DNA from: Mobilicoccus pelagius NBRC 104925
Lineage (GTDB): Bacteria; Actinomycetota; Actinomycetes; Actinomycetales; Dermatophilaceae
Assembly (NCBI RefSeq): GCF_000247995.1
Contig: NZ_BAFE01000003.1
Coordinates: 124,001-188,000 of the forward strand
Reading direction: 5' to 3'
DNA length: 64,000 bases
Shown: in pieces, positions 44,001 to 50,981 of the stretch
Layout: every line of letters starts with the position of its first letter
How positions within the stretch are numbered: the first letter of the stretch is position 1
The notes under the pieces: model-generated
The model's input: the letters and a program-made list of their open reading frames with translations, nothing else
The model's database searches: none
What the model was told of the DNA's origin: nothing
Translations under genes and position numbers: made by a program

Positions 44001-44781
44001 TCGTGTTGTTGTTGGAGAACCGAGCGTTACCGCAGAACCACTCGGTGGCATTGCCATCAGCGTTGATGCTGAACGGGACCAGACGCAGCGCGCCCGGCGT
44101 CACCGAAGCTCCGAGGTTCACCTTGAGGTCAGAGAGGGTGACCGCCCAGCGGCCGTCCGGGTCACCGGTCGACGCCTCGCTGTTCACGGTCAGGCGCAGC
44201 ACGTTCTGACCAGGGCCACCGTTGGACGAGGCAGTGCTGACCGAGAACGCCGGCGCGACGCCCGGCTTCGTCACAGTGGTGTTGCCCGTCGGTGCGGCCC
44301 AGGCCGCCATCGGCGTCGTGGCGTCGCTGTCGGGGTCGATCTGGGCGTCAGTAGCCTTCGGGGCGGCGTCGATGGTGACCTTCGGCGTACCCGAGAAGCC
44401 CACGGCCATCGACGGACCGGAGTTGAACTTGTAGTCCTTCTCTTCGGACACCTGGCGGTCGAGCAGGTGCAGCTCGATGACGTCGCCGGCCTTGAAGCGG
44501 TTCGGCAGCGTGATCATCGTGTCGGCGATGGCCTGGTCGTTCTGGCCCGCCTGGATGAGCTTGGCGCCCTGGTTGTCGGTCGTCTTGGCGTCGGCGTCGG
44601 CGATGCCGATGGTGCCCTGTCGCTCGGCCTGCTCGATCGTGGCGGCCTCGTTGACCGTGGCGGTCTGCGGGGCGTCGTCCCACGCAGCGAAAGCCGCGGG
44701 GCCGAAAGACGTCATGACGAGAGCGGTGGTCGCGACGATCGCGGACCCGCGCCCGAACTTACGCAGCTTGGCTGCACTCAC
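41035..44781 (-). CDS. Giant S-layer-like protein with C-terminal cell-wall-binding repeats (1248 aa)
   Basis: A secreted protein: a signal peptide of about 32 residues is followed by some 740 residues of Thr/Ala/Gly/Asp-rich beta modules without enzyme motifs. Three C-terminal cell-wall-binding type 2 repeats follow from about residue 775, opened by I-G-G-T-N-R-F-G-T, L-G-G-D-N-R-Y-E-T and I-E-G-K-D-R-W-E-T. The second repeat is split by an insertion of about 110 residues (G-G-N-T-V-A-V-T-A-G to V-N-A-L-P-T-I-L-T). Composition is acidic and Lys-poor with few cysteines, as in S-layer proteins. GTG 44781 has GGAGG 5 bases upstream. The leader holds a structured element and, farther upstream, a CRP-like site. 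It could be an S-layer or other major surface protein; no direct proof. Confidence 0.8.
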   Translation of the reverse strand: MSAAKLRKFGRGSAIVATTALVMTSFGPAAFAAWDDAPQTATVNEAATIEQAERQGTIGIADADAKTTDNQGAKLIQAGQNDQAIADTMITLPNRFKAGDVIELHLLDRQVSEEKDYKFNSGPSMAVGFSGTPKVTIDAAPKATDAQIDPDSDATTPMAAWAAPTGNTTVTKPGVAPAFSVSTASSNGGPGQNVLRLTVNSEASTGDPDGRWAVTLSDLKVNLGASVTPGALRLVPFSINADGNATEWFCGNARFSNNNTTTTADDTPREIGIYTVPAYVSPAKIASENTDIIADGTAQDIGALTITETQGYSLGDGTYTLNLQGAAIANTDPKTIKVAVANGGANEVATVTGIAADGKSVTLSLKGTDPAKVATYSITGVQLKSATANQIKWGLTGAPLAGFMSTAGTSPQVVDAQGTTLIRDDASFLSETGATPYNTVLDDATNTAGAELTQQEAGKFDTPAGADQIVAVDYTAAAPVYNVVDGTATGADGADTGVGDAAPASDPDATEIEAMGGAGTYTVTIADPVAEVVATGNTAGITLDSAEANLLGEGPATVTYQAIGANQFWTVTGASTVPYYSINGTDFYTQGTSPTGTTPGSVSGVRAFSSGTALDTQDGAFTVDVTTPQLWTLATPDGNLISYDGTTFGTDGNSDGDLGDTGEAVVTFGSALEAGSFTIANAGDAAEWTFTADVVGADGTVYPDVTYNSADGRAFTKASGEAAGAPATITFGAALAEDDGNFTVEENATEDSCGVWQKDILAPLNDLTVTGSSSAGVASIGGTNRFGTAARIASEYVKSTGRPTADTAIVVNGMAAPDALSASFLSQREGAPILLTAPGQLPTETVEALRDLGVRKVYIVGGKTAVGDKVFNALKEQNAYMWDDAAKAIKPRGDKLEVLQLGGDNRYETNWRVNTYAAAQTASNAPVGKIAVGAGQSLKTTTMIARSSNNKDFVDALSASVLSAGRVGGLKEQRGGGNTVAVTAGSFTFASDPALNKVGAGEYTLNNGNVVLDGQPVGTYTANVITINGVNFAVNGTALSGNTFTVTANPASTWAYDSTVSNVNALPTILTRPDQLVPEAKAQMKALHLEHALLIGSDDALSKSVNDQVAEQGLTSHRIEGKDRWETAANVNRFAMADQAVSDSNPIPGLGFDGNRVYSDDARTNVVGGSMTAYLANGMKFPDALVAGPWISRTRNAMVMTLQNDLPEPTAAFLSEKAEQITGTAGLGQGDAVSSAVIAEANKIVSSK

Positions 44782-44836
44782 TGTGGCCTCCTGAAGGCAT
44801 CGTGCTGTTGGTCGAACTCAGAGGGTGATGAAGCAA

Positions 44837-44888
44837 GCAGCCCCCAGGGGCTAATCCCCCAGATGCTCACCGAGGTTCGGTGAGCTGC
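44837..44888 (-). promoter_or_regulatory. Structured mRNA leader of the S-layer-like gene
   Basis: On the minus strand a GCAGC/GCTGC outer pair (44884-44888 with 44837-44841) encloses two hairpins. One is the perfect 9-bp GCTCACCGA/TCGGTGAGC pair (44865-44885) with a 3-base loop, the other a GGGG-ATTA-GCCCC type hairpin (44841-44860). A three-stem shape like this is common in riboswitches or mRNA-stabilising leaders, but it matches none I can name. Confidence 0.4.
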
Positions 44889-44900
44889 CCGCCTCACTGA

Positions 44901-44928
44901 TGATTACACCAACCTGGTAATCGCTCAA
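44901..44928 (-). promoter_or_regulatory. Possible promoter for the S-layer-like gene
   Basis: Minus strand: TTGAGC (44928-44923), 16 bases, then TAATCA (44906-44901). Transcription would start near 44894, just before the structured leader. The -10 departs from TANNNT in its last base, so this is tentative. Confidence 0.3.
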
Positions 44929-45040
44929 CAGGCGCTGGCATTACACGCAACTTTTCCTGAGGGCACGCAACGGTGCCTCTCCATATAGTTCGGACCACGC
45001 GCGTTGTCGGCAGATCCGGCATCCAACTGAGCGAAATGTG

Positions 45041-45056
45041 TGTGACGGAGATCACT
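45041..45056. promoter_or_regulatory. CRP/GlxR-like operator
   Basis: TGTGACGGAGATCACT matches the TGTGA-N6-TCACA consensus of CRP-family regulators except for the last base. It lies 260 bases before the start codon of the S-layer-like gene and about 615 bases before the plus-strand gene at 45670. Confidence 0.45.
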
Positions 45057-45669
45057 TCGATCCGAGGGGTCGAGATCGGCGATCCAGCGAAGATCAGTAT
45101 GGACAGGCCTATGAGCTGGACATATGACCACCAGCCGTCCAGGACCGCGTAGCCATCACCCCCAAGCGAGAACCTCGCAGATTCGCTCCACAACCCAGAT
45201 CGAGACACTCGACCAGGACGGTCGACCACCCATTCGTACGGATGAAGGGATTCTCGCAGGTCACCCGGCCGGCCACTGCGAGACACGCCGACTGCAATAC
45301 GCCATTTTGATGTAAGACGTTCGTTTGGGTCGTCCGTTCAGAACACCTGTCATGTCAGCCGGGATTTCTCTGCCGTTTCCGTACGGGCCCCGCAAGCGTC
45401 ACCACCACTCCCCCCGAACGGACCCCCGAGCAGACATCCGAACCCCCTACAGCGCCAACCCCACCCGGCGAACGGTCTACCCTTCCGGGACTCGAGGAGC
45501 AGCGGCGACGCCATCCCCCGCCCATTGCACTGAACCGTCACGACCACTCAAGGCCCGCAACCGCCCGGCGATGGGGATGATGACGGCGCAGCCCGCGTCG
45601 GCCTCTCCACACAGCGCGCCACCGGACGCCACCGCCCGAAGCAGTACCACCCCGTCGCCGGAGATCGAC

Positions 45670-46344
45670 ATGTCCTACCGCCCCATCGCCCTGGCCGCCG
45701 CCCTCGCATCCCTCGTCGCCCCTGCTGCGGCCCTCCCCGCCGAGGCCGCGGCCCCCACCTGCACGGGCCGCGTCGTGGCCCGCACCGACGTCGACGGTGA
45801 CGCGCGCCGCGACACCGTCAGCGTCACGCAGGTCGGATTCGACGAGTTCCAACCGAGGTTCCGCCTCTGCGCGAGGACGGCGACGGGCAAGGTCTCGAAC
45901 GCCCTCGACACGGCCGACTTCCCGCTCGCCGGCTTCGCGCCCTACTACGGGGCGGCCGGGCTGGACGGCGTGCGGGGCAACGAGATCGTCCTGCGGGCCG
46001 GCTTCGGTGCGCACTCCCAGCACTTCCACGTCTACACGTGGCGGAACGGCCGCCTCGTGCGGCAGAACGCACCCGACACCCGTCGGCCCGACTGGTACAC
46101 CGACTGGGCGGCCTCGGTCATCAAGGGCTACCGGTTCCACACGAGCCGTGGCGTGCGGTACGTCGTCGCCACCTACGGCATGAAGGACCCGTCGGCACCG
46201 ACCTTCCGCGTCCGCCAGACGACGTTCCGCTGGAGCAAGGGCGGCTGGGTGCGCGGCACCACCCGCACCGTGACGATCCGCGACAACTCCAAGACCGCCG
46301 ACGCCGTCTACGGCTGGCACGGCGTCTCCCTCCCCCAGGACTGA
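45670..46344 (+). CDS. Secreted protein with DxDGD-type repeat motif (224 aa)
   Basis: A secreted protein: a signal peptide of about 25 residues ends near A-E-A-A-A. A V-D-G-D-A-R-R-D-T-V segment, the Asp-rich calcium-loop signature of FG-GAP/VCBS-type repeats, then opens the mature domain. The middle has Y-G-A-A-G-L-D-G-V-R-G-N-E-I, and the C-terminal half is Arg/Tyr/Trp-rich. It is a paralogue of the next gene's product (see there). GGAGA lies 6 bases before ATG 45670; an open frame back to 45325 lacks coding character. No enzyme motif is visible; it may bind calcium and a surface ligand. Confidence 0.7.
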   Translation: MSYRPIALAAALASLVAPAAALPAEAAAPTCTGRVVARTDVDGDARRDTVSVTQVGFDEFQPRFRLCARTATGKVSNALDTADFPLAGFAPYYGAAGLDGVRGNEIVLRAGFGAHSQHFHVYTWRNGRLVRQNAPDTRRPDWYTDWAASVIKGYRFHTSRGVRYVVATYGMKDPSAPTFRVRQTTFRWSKGGWVRGTTRTVTIRDNSKTADAVYGWHGVSLPQD

Positions 46345-46704
46345 GCCCCGCCCCCCCGCACCCGCCACGTCGTCTGTAGCGGGGCGCGGGGACGGGCGCA
46401 TCACCGACACCTCCTACCCCACGCTCGCCGCCTGGGCTCGGGCGTCGCTATCCCCCATCTGCGGTGACCCGCAGCCTCGGCCGGACCCGTCGTCGACCCC
46501 ACGAGCCGCTCTCGCGGGTGTCGACGCTTCGCCCCCCATCCGTCCGTGCGATGGGCAAGGGTGGGTGGCATCACGTCCGTCCCTCCCCGCACCGGGGTCC
46601 GCGCCTGTGGCCGGCCCGGTCGTCGCACCGCTCACGGCCTGCGTCACGGCCGTACCGATCACCCGCCGTGCCGCGCCCGCGGCACGTGAGATTCGAGGAT
46701 TCCC
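46345..46704. other. Intergenic region, 360 bases
   Basis: No gene or clear promoter was recognised. The only signal is GAGGATTCCC before ATG 46705. Confidence 0.4.
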
Positions 46705-47427
46705 ATGACTCGCCGAGCAGTTCCCACCGCAGTCGCCGTCGCCGTCGCGCTCGCCGGAGCGGTCGTCGCCGCCCCCACCGCCACGGCCGCCCCCGCAACC
46801 CCGGCACGCACCACCGCCCCGGCCGCGTCGCAGGCCGCGAAGACGTTCACCCACCGCGTCGACATCGACGGCGACGGACGAAAGGACACCGTCACCCTCC
46901 GCCTCGTCTCCTCGCGGGGGTACGTCAACGGGTACCGCCTCGCGGTGCGCACGGCGAAGGGCCGGTCGTCGTCCCTGCCGGTCTACGTCACCGAGAACAT
47001 GAACAACCCCGCCCCGCGCGACCTGTGGGTCGGCGCGACGGGCATCGACGGCGTCCGCGGCAACGAGGTGATGCTCGACCTCGGCGGCGGCGTCGGCGAC
47101 TTCGCGTGGATCCACACGTACACGTGGCGCAACGGCAAGCTCACGCCCCTGGCCGCGCCGAACTCGACGCGGACGAGCCGGTCGTGGTCGGTGACGTTCC
47201 CGCCGTTCCCCGTGAGCGGCTGGACGTTCTCGATGAAGGGCGACACCCGGTACGTCGTGCACCACCAGCTCAACCCGTCCCCGAGCGGCCGCACCTACTC
47301 CGGCACGAACACGACCTACCGGTGGACGCCGAAGGGCTGGAAGAAGGTCTCGACGGCGAAGTCCGGCGTCGTCTCCCGCAAGACGGCAGACAAGATGTCC
47401 GACTTCCGCGGCCTCATCTGGCGCTGA
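46705..47427 (+). CDS. Secreted paralogue of the preceding protein (240 aa)
   Basis: A secreted protein with a Thr/Ala-rich signal peptide and linker (residues 1-45). It shares D-I-D-G-D-G-R-K-D-T-V, G-A-T-G-I-D-G-V-R-G-N-E-V, H-x-Y-T-W-R-N-G-K-L and a late K-G-W segment with the protein encoded at 45670-46344. The Asp spacing in D-I-D-G-D-G-x-x-D is a canonical calcium-binding loop. No catalytic site is apparent. The two genes lie in tandem 360 bases apart, suggesting duplication followed by divergence. GAGGA lies 8 bases before the ATG. A perfect 12-bp terminator hairpin follows. Confidence 0.75.
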   Translation: MTRRAVPTAVAVAVALAGAVVAAPTATAAPATPARTTAPAASQAAKTFTHRVDIDGDGRKDTVTLRLVSSRGYVNGYRLAVRTAKGRSSSLPVYVTENMNNPAPRDLWVGATGIDGVRGNEVMLDLGGGVGDFAWIHTYTWRNGKLTPLAAPNSTRTSRSWSVTFPPFPVSGWTFSMKGDTRYVVHHQLNPSPSGRTYSGTNTTYRWTPKGWKKVSTAKSGVVSRKTADKMSDFRGLIWR

Positions 47428-47441
47428 CGCACGACGCACGA

Positions 47442-47471
47442 CGGCCGGGGACGATCCCACGTCCCCGGCCG
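47442..47471 (+). terminator. 12-bp perfect hairpin
   Basis: CGGCCGGGGACG (47442-47453) pairs with CGTCCCCGGCCG (47460-47471) round a 6-base loop, 15 bases after the stop codon. Confidence 0.65.
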
Positions 47472-47535
47472 CCGTCATCCGCCCCGCCACGTCCTGCCGC
47501 GTCCTGCCGCGGCGGGGTGCGGCGGGGTGCGGTCG

Positions 47536-47637
47536 TCAGCGGCGATCCCCGTGCACCGCGGTGACGGCGTCGCGCCGGGACGCCCCCGCGAGGATCCGCC
47601 GGTACACCTCCGGCACCGGCTCGCCCCGCTCCTCCAT
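47536..47637 (-). pseudogene. Short remnant of an unidentified gene (33 residues)
   Basis: A minus-strand frame M-E-E-R-G-E-P-V-P-E-V-Y-R-R-I-L-A-G ending D-R-R has a protein-like composition, unlike the Arg/Pro junk in other frames. An in-frame stop lies just upstream of about 47660, so it seems to be the 3' tail of a decayed gene. I do not recognise its family. Confidence 0.3.
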
Positions 47638-48341
47638 CGCCGCGAGGGCGTGGGATCACGCCCCGGCCGCCGTCGGGAGAACAGTGGCCCCCGCGAACGT
47701 CTGGTGCGGCACCGCCGGCCTCGGCGGGGAGCGTGGCGCGGAGATCGACGTCGACGAGTCACCCGTCGGCCAACGCCACTACGCCGACCTCTTCGGCGTC
47801 ACCCTCCACTGCCTCGACCGCACCTCGACCGCACCTCGACCGCGCCCCGACGGCGGGCGCCCCTCACCGGCCCCGCCCTCCGTCCTCCGCCCCCTGCGCA
47901 GAACGACACCGAGGCGTATCCCTGCCGACCCATGGTCCAGGCCTGCCCCACCTCCACGCGCCACCGGAAGGCCGACCGACGAGCAGCGGGCGACGAGCGG
48001 GGCGTCCGCCTGGGCCGCCCACACGCGTCGGGGCCTCCGACTGTCGGAGCAGCAGGCGAGGACACTGCGCACGAGAGGCCGCCGGCGCGATGAGGCCTCG
48101 GCCGACCGCCACAGACCCACCCCACATGCTCCCCACCCACCCGACATCACTCCGGCACCCACCCGAAACCCCACTCAGGATCACGACATCTCTCGCGCCC
48201 CAGCGACGGATGGGGTGTCACCCGAAACAGCGCCCCTCGGCAGCGGTCACGACCCTCCACACGATGCAGGAGATCGCCCGCTCCTCCACACCCGGAGAGT
48301 CCGACTCCGACGACTCCCTGCGGAGCGGCGACCCTGGCGAC

Positions 48342-49319
48342 ATGTCCGTCGCCGCACCCAGCCCTCACCTCACGCCGCTGCTGGATGCACTGACCACCGG
48401 TGATGAGGGAGTCTTCTCCGCCGAGCAGGCGCGCGACGCCGGGGTGAGCCATGCCCAACTGCAGCGCCTCATGCGTCACGGCCTCGTCGTCCGCGTCACC
48501 CACGGGTGGTACGCACGCCGCGACGCCGCCCTCGACTCCCGCGAACTCCACCGACGAAGGTCGGTCGCGATCCAGCGACGCCTCGGGTCGGCCGTCCTCA
48601 GCCATCACTCGGCGCTCGTCGCGATGAGCCTCCCGGCGTTCGCCGCCGACCACGGCACCGTGCACCTCACCTACCGCACCGGCCAGGTCCACCGACGACG
48701 CCAGGGGTGCGTCATCCATCGCGGGGATGCCTCCACCATCGACCTCCCCGACACCGCCACGACCGTCCGGTGTGCCGACGCCGTCGTCCAGGCCGGACTC
48801 GCCCACCCCCTCGCCGCGCTCGTCGCCGCCGACGAGGCACTTCGCACCCGCCGAGCGACCACCGCTCAACTCGAGGACTCCCTCGACCGCTACGCCCGAC
48901 GCCCCACCGCGAAGGCCGTCGCCACTGCCCTCACGCATGCCGACGCGCGTTCCGAGTCCCCCGCCGAGACGCTCGCCCGATACGCCCTCACCGTTCTCGG
49001 CCACACCCCCACCCCGCAGTACGAGATCACCACCGCCGGACACACGTACCGCGCCGACCTCGCCCTCGACGACGGCCTCCTCATCGAGATCGACGGCCTC
49101 CTCAAGTACCGCACCGACGACGGCGATCCCCGAACCCCGGCCGACATCGTCGAGGCCGAGAAGGACCGCGAGGCAGACCTCGTCAGGGCCGGCCACCGCC
49201 TGCTCCGACTCACGTGGAAGCAGATCGTCACCCCAGACGGCGGCCTCCGCTACGACAACCTCGCCCAACTCCTCGCCGCCGCGCGATCCGGGGGCCACGC
49301 CATCGGCCACCTGCCCTGA
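48342..49319 (+). CDS. AbiEi-type antitoxin-domain / DUF559 endonuclease-like protein (325 aa)
   Basis: An N-terminal winged-helix segment (about residues 20-75) has the A-E-Q-A-R-D-A-G-V and R-V-T-H-G-W-Y-A-R look of AbiEi-type domains. The C-terminal 100 residues contain D-D-G-L-L-I-E-I-D-G-L-L-K-Y, then E-A-E-K-D-R-E-A-D-L, and finally R-L-L-R-L-T-W-K-Q-I. The spaced E-I-D and E-x-K fit a Vsr/DUF559-type PD-(D/E)XK nuclease. Proteins of this combined type are common and variable in actinomycetes, and their function is not established. No AbiEii toxin gene is adjacent. The ATG at 48342 is the usual family start; the frame is open much farther upstream. Three CACCCGAA motifs lie around the gene. 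Confidence 0.72.
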   Translation: MSVAAPSPHLTPLLDALTTGDEGVFSAEQARDAGVSHAQLQRLMRHGLVVRVTHGWYARRDAALDSRELHRRRSVAIQRRLGSAVLSHHSALVAMSLPAFAADHGTVHLTYRTGQVHRRRQGCVIHRGDASTIDLPDTATTVRCADAVVQAGLAHPLAALVAADEALRTRRATTAQLEDSLDRYARRPTAKAVATALTHADARSESPAETLARYALTVLGHTPTPQYEITTAGHTYRADLALDDGLLIEIDGLLKYRTDDGDPRTPADIVEAEKDREADLVRAGHRLLRLTWKQIVTPDGGLRYDNLAQLLAAARSGGHAIGHLP

Positions 49320-49791
49320 TCCTTCCGCGGCATCCCGGGTGACACCCGATGTGAACCTCGAGGGCACAGAATCTCCCGCGTATTGACGTCATATCCGGTG
49401 GCACCCCGGATCCTCGGGCCGGATCAAGCGCGCCACCCACCCGATCCGTCCCCCTCCACCCCCCGAATCTCAGCACCCTGCCGGCCACATCGGGTCCCAC
49501 CCGAAATCCCACCTCCGCGCTCCGGCTCAGCAGGCGCCCCACCCGAGCTCCGACCCCACGGAGTCTCGTCCCCGCCCCCAGGTGGACGATCTGCATGGCC
49601 GGTGGCCGGCGCGGAGGACGGGGCTCACCCCGCAGGGCCCAGCCACTCCTCCACACCCGCAGCACGCCGCGGGCACGCCCGCAGCCCGGCCGTCGCCCAA
49701 GCGTGCAGGCACAACGACGGCGGGCGACCCCGTGGGGCCGCCCGCCGTGGGCGCGGCATCCGCGAGGGATGCCGGGCGTCGTTCGCGCAGG
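49320..49791. other. Intergenic region, 472 bases
   Basis: Low coding look. It holds an inverted repeat CGGGTG-A-CACCCG near 49337-49349, a CACCCGAA motif at 49498, and the terminator hairpin of the minus-strand gene that ends at 49792. Confidence 0.4.
49717..49748 (-). terminator. Hairpin after the zinc-ribbon/TM2 gene
   Basis: ACGGCGGGCG (49717-49726) pairs perfectly with CGCCCGCCGT (49739-49748), with CCCC/GGGG pairing inside the loop. It lies 43 bases past the minus-strand stop at 49792. Confidence 0.6.
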
Positions 49792-50712
49792 TCAGACGCG
49801 GTCCTGTGGCGTCGGGTGGACGGTCGGCATGGGCGCGGCAGCGGGCTGAGTGTTCATGGGCGGAGTCGGCTGGGCCATCGCCTGCGGGGCGGCGGGCATG
49901 TTGCCGAACACCGCGCCGATGTGGAGGGTCTGCAGGGCCTGGCGGGCGCTCTGCTCGTTGGCCGCCCGCACGAGCGAACGCATGCGGAACACGTCGATGA
50001 GCCCCCAGATGCCGGCGCCCGCGCCGGTGAACCAGTAGAGGACGTTGAGGAGCGGCTGTCGCAGGTAGAAGTAGTGCGTGCCGAACAGCGGCCACATGAG
50101 CAGGTACGCGACCCACGTCTTCTTGCGGTACCGCTCGTACTCGTTGAAGAACGCCGTCTGCGCGCCCGGATCCATTTGGGCGACGACGTGCTGCACCGAC
50201 GGCGGCAGCGACGCCACCGTGCGCGCCTCCCGCGTCTCCTGCTGATGGGCCGTGTACGCGAAATACCCCACGACGGCCATGAGCACGAGCGCGCCGATCG
50301 TGAGGACGGAACCGAATCCCGAACGGGCCACCGCACCGATGATCTTCACCACGATGAAGAGTGCGACGAGCCCCGCGACTCCCATCCCCGCCATCCGCAG
50401 CATGCCGGGGTCGACCGCGGGCATCTGGGCTCCACCGATGGCCGGCGCGGACTGGCCGGCCGTCCCCGCCGGAGCGGCGTAGGGCGCCGACGCCGGAGGC
50501 GGGTACGCCTGGGCCCCGGCCTGCGGCTGGGGCGAGCTCAGGGTGGCGTGAGCGGCCTTGGCCGCCGCATCCGTCTGATCGATCACCGCCTGGGCCGGGT
50601 CGACCGGGGGCGCGTAGGCCGTGGCGTCGCCCGCCTGTCGCCGGGTCCCGCAGCCGGTGCAGAACTTCGCCGAGGGTGAGTTCTGTGCACCGCACGAGGC
50701 GCAGTAGTCCAT
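49792..50712 (-). CDS. Zinc-ribbon and TM2-type membrane protein (306 aa)
   Basis: The start MDYCASCGAQ and the following F-C-T-G-C-G-T-R-R form a C-x2-C...C-x2-C zinc ribbon (residues 4-25). A Pro/Ala-rich linker (about 30-125), two hydrophobic segments (about 128-175) and a C-terminal TM2-like domain follow. The last has W-P-L-F-G-T-H-Y-F-Y-L-R-Q-P-L and an amphipathic tail W-G-L-I-D-V-F-R-M-R. Such proteins sit in the membrane, with the ribbon inside the cell. The ATG at 50712 has GGAGGA 5 bases upstream; a longer open frame upstream is not used. Two other zinc-ribbon proteins lie at 58095 and 60295, so the family is locally expanded. Function unknown. Confidence 0.75.
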   Translation of the reverse strand: MDYCASCGAQNSPSAKFCTGCGTRRQAGDATAYAPPVDPAQAVIDQTDAAAKAAHATLSSPQPQAGAQAYPPPASAPYAAPAGTAGQSAPAIGGAQMPAVDPGMLRMAGMGVAGLVALFIVVKIIGAVARSGFGSVLTIGALVLMAVVGYFAYTAHQQETREARTVASLPPSVQHVVAQMDPGAQTAFFNEYERYRKKTWVAYLLMWPLFGTHYFYLRQPLLNVLYWFTGAGAGIWGLIDVFRMRSLVRAANEQSARQALQTLHIGAVFGNMPAAPQAMAQPTPPMNTQPAAAPMPTVHPTPQDRV

Positions 50713-50981
50713 GAGATCCTCCGTGATCACGGCACCCGCAGGCACCATTCCTGTTCGGGTGCGTGTCGACCCGATGTCCCGTCGCGTCCCGAGCGATGGA
50801 GAAACTCGTCGCGGACACCTGCCCATACGGCCCCGCCGGAGGGGCCCTGAGCGAATCCGGTGGATCGACCGACCGAGACGCTATTCCTTGCCCACAACGG
50901 CACATCGCACCTGGTGAGCGGCTCGCGCAAGGAGTCGCCGCCTGGAATTCGCACCCCTCCGACAAAGGAAGAATGACCGAT

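Larger units (their letters stand above)
44782..45669. other. Large regulatory intergenic region, 888 bases, relatively low GC
   Basis: No gene could be supported here. It contains the structured leader and presumed promoter(s) of the S-layer-like gene and a CRP-like palindrome. At its right end lies the ribosome-binding region (GGAGA) of the plus-strand gene at 45670. GC is visibly lower at 44890-45130 than in the coding DNA around it. Confidence 0.5.
47428..48341. other. Poorly coding stretch, 914 bases
   Basis: After the terminator, no intact gene fits. A short minus-strand fragment (47536-47637) reads like protein. The sequence between 47640 and 47820 looks like frameshifted old coding sequence on either strand. 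The right part has no clear codon pattern. Confidence 0.35.

Noticed and set aside
40771-44883. 1370-residue plus-strand open frame
   Set aside because: It is antisense to the S-layer-like gene, which has a signal peptide, wall-binding repeats and a strong ribosome-binding site.
44837-44888. A ydaO/c-di-AMP or cobalamin riboswitch
   Set aside because: The leader does not show the conserved sequence blocks of those classes. I kept it only as an unnamed structured element.
44894-45315. Small genes on either strand between the S-layer-like gene and 45670
   Set aside because: The open frames are short, lack ribosome-binding sites and lie in a lower-GC area with regulatory motifs.
48342-49319. 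Complete type IV toxin-antitoxin system
   Set aside because: Only an AbiEi-like N-terminal domain is present, fused to a nuclease-like domain. No AbiEii gene lies beside it.
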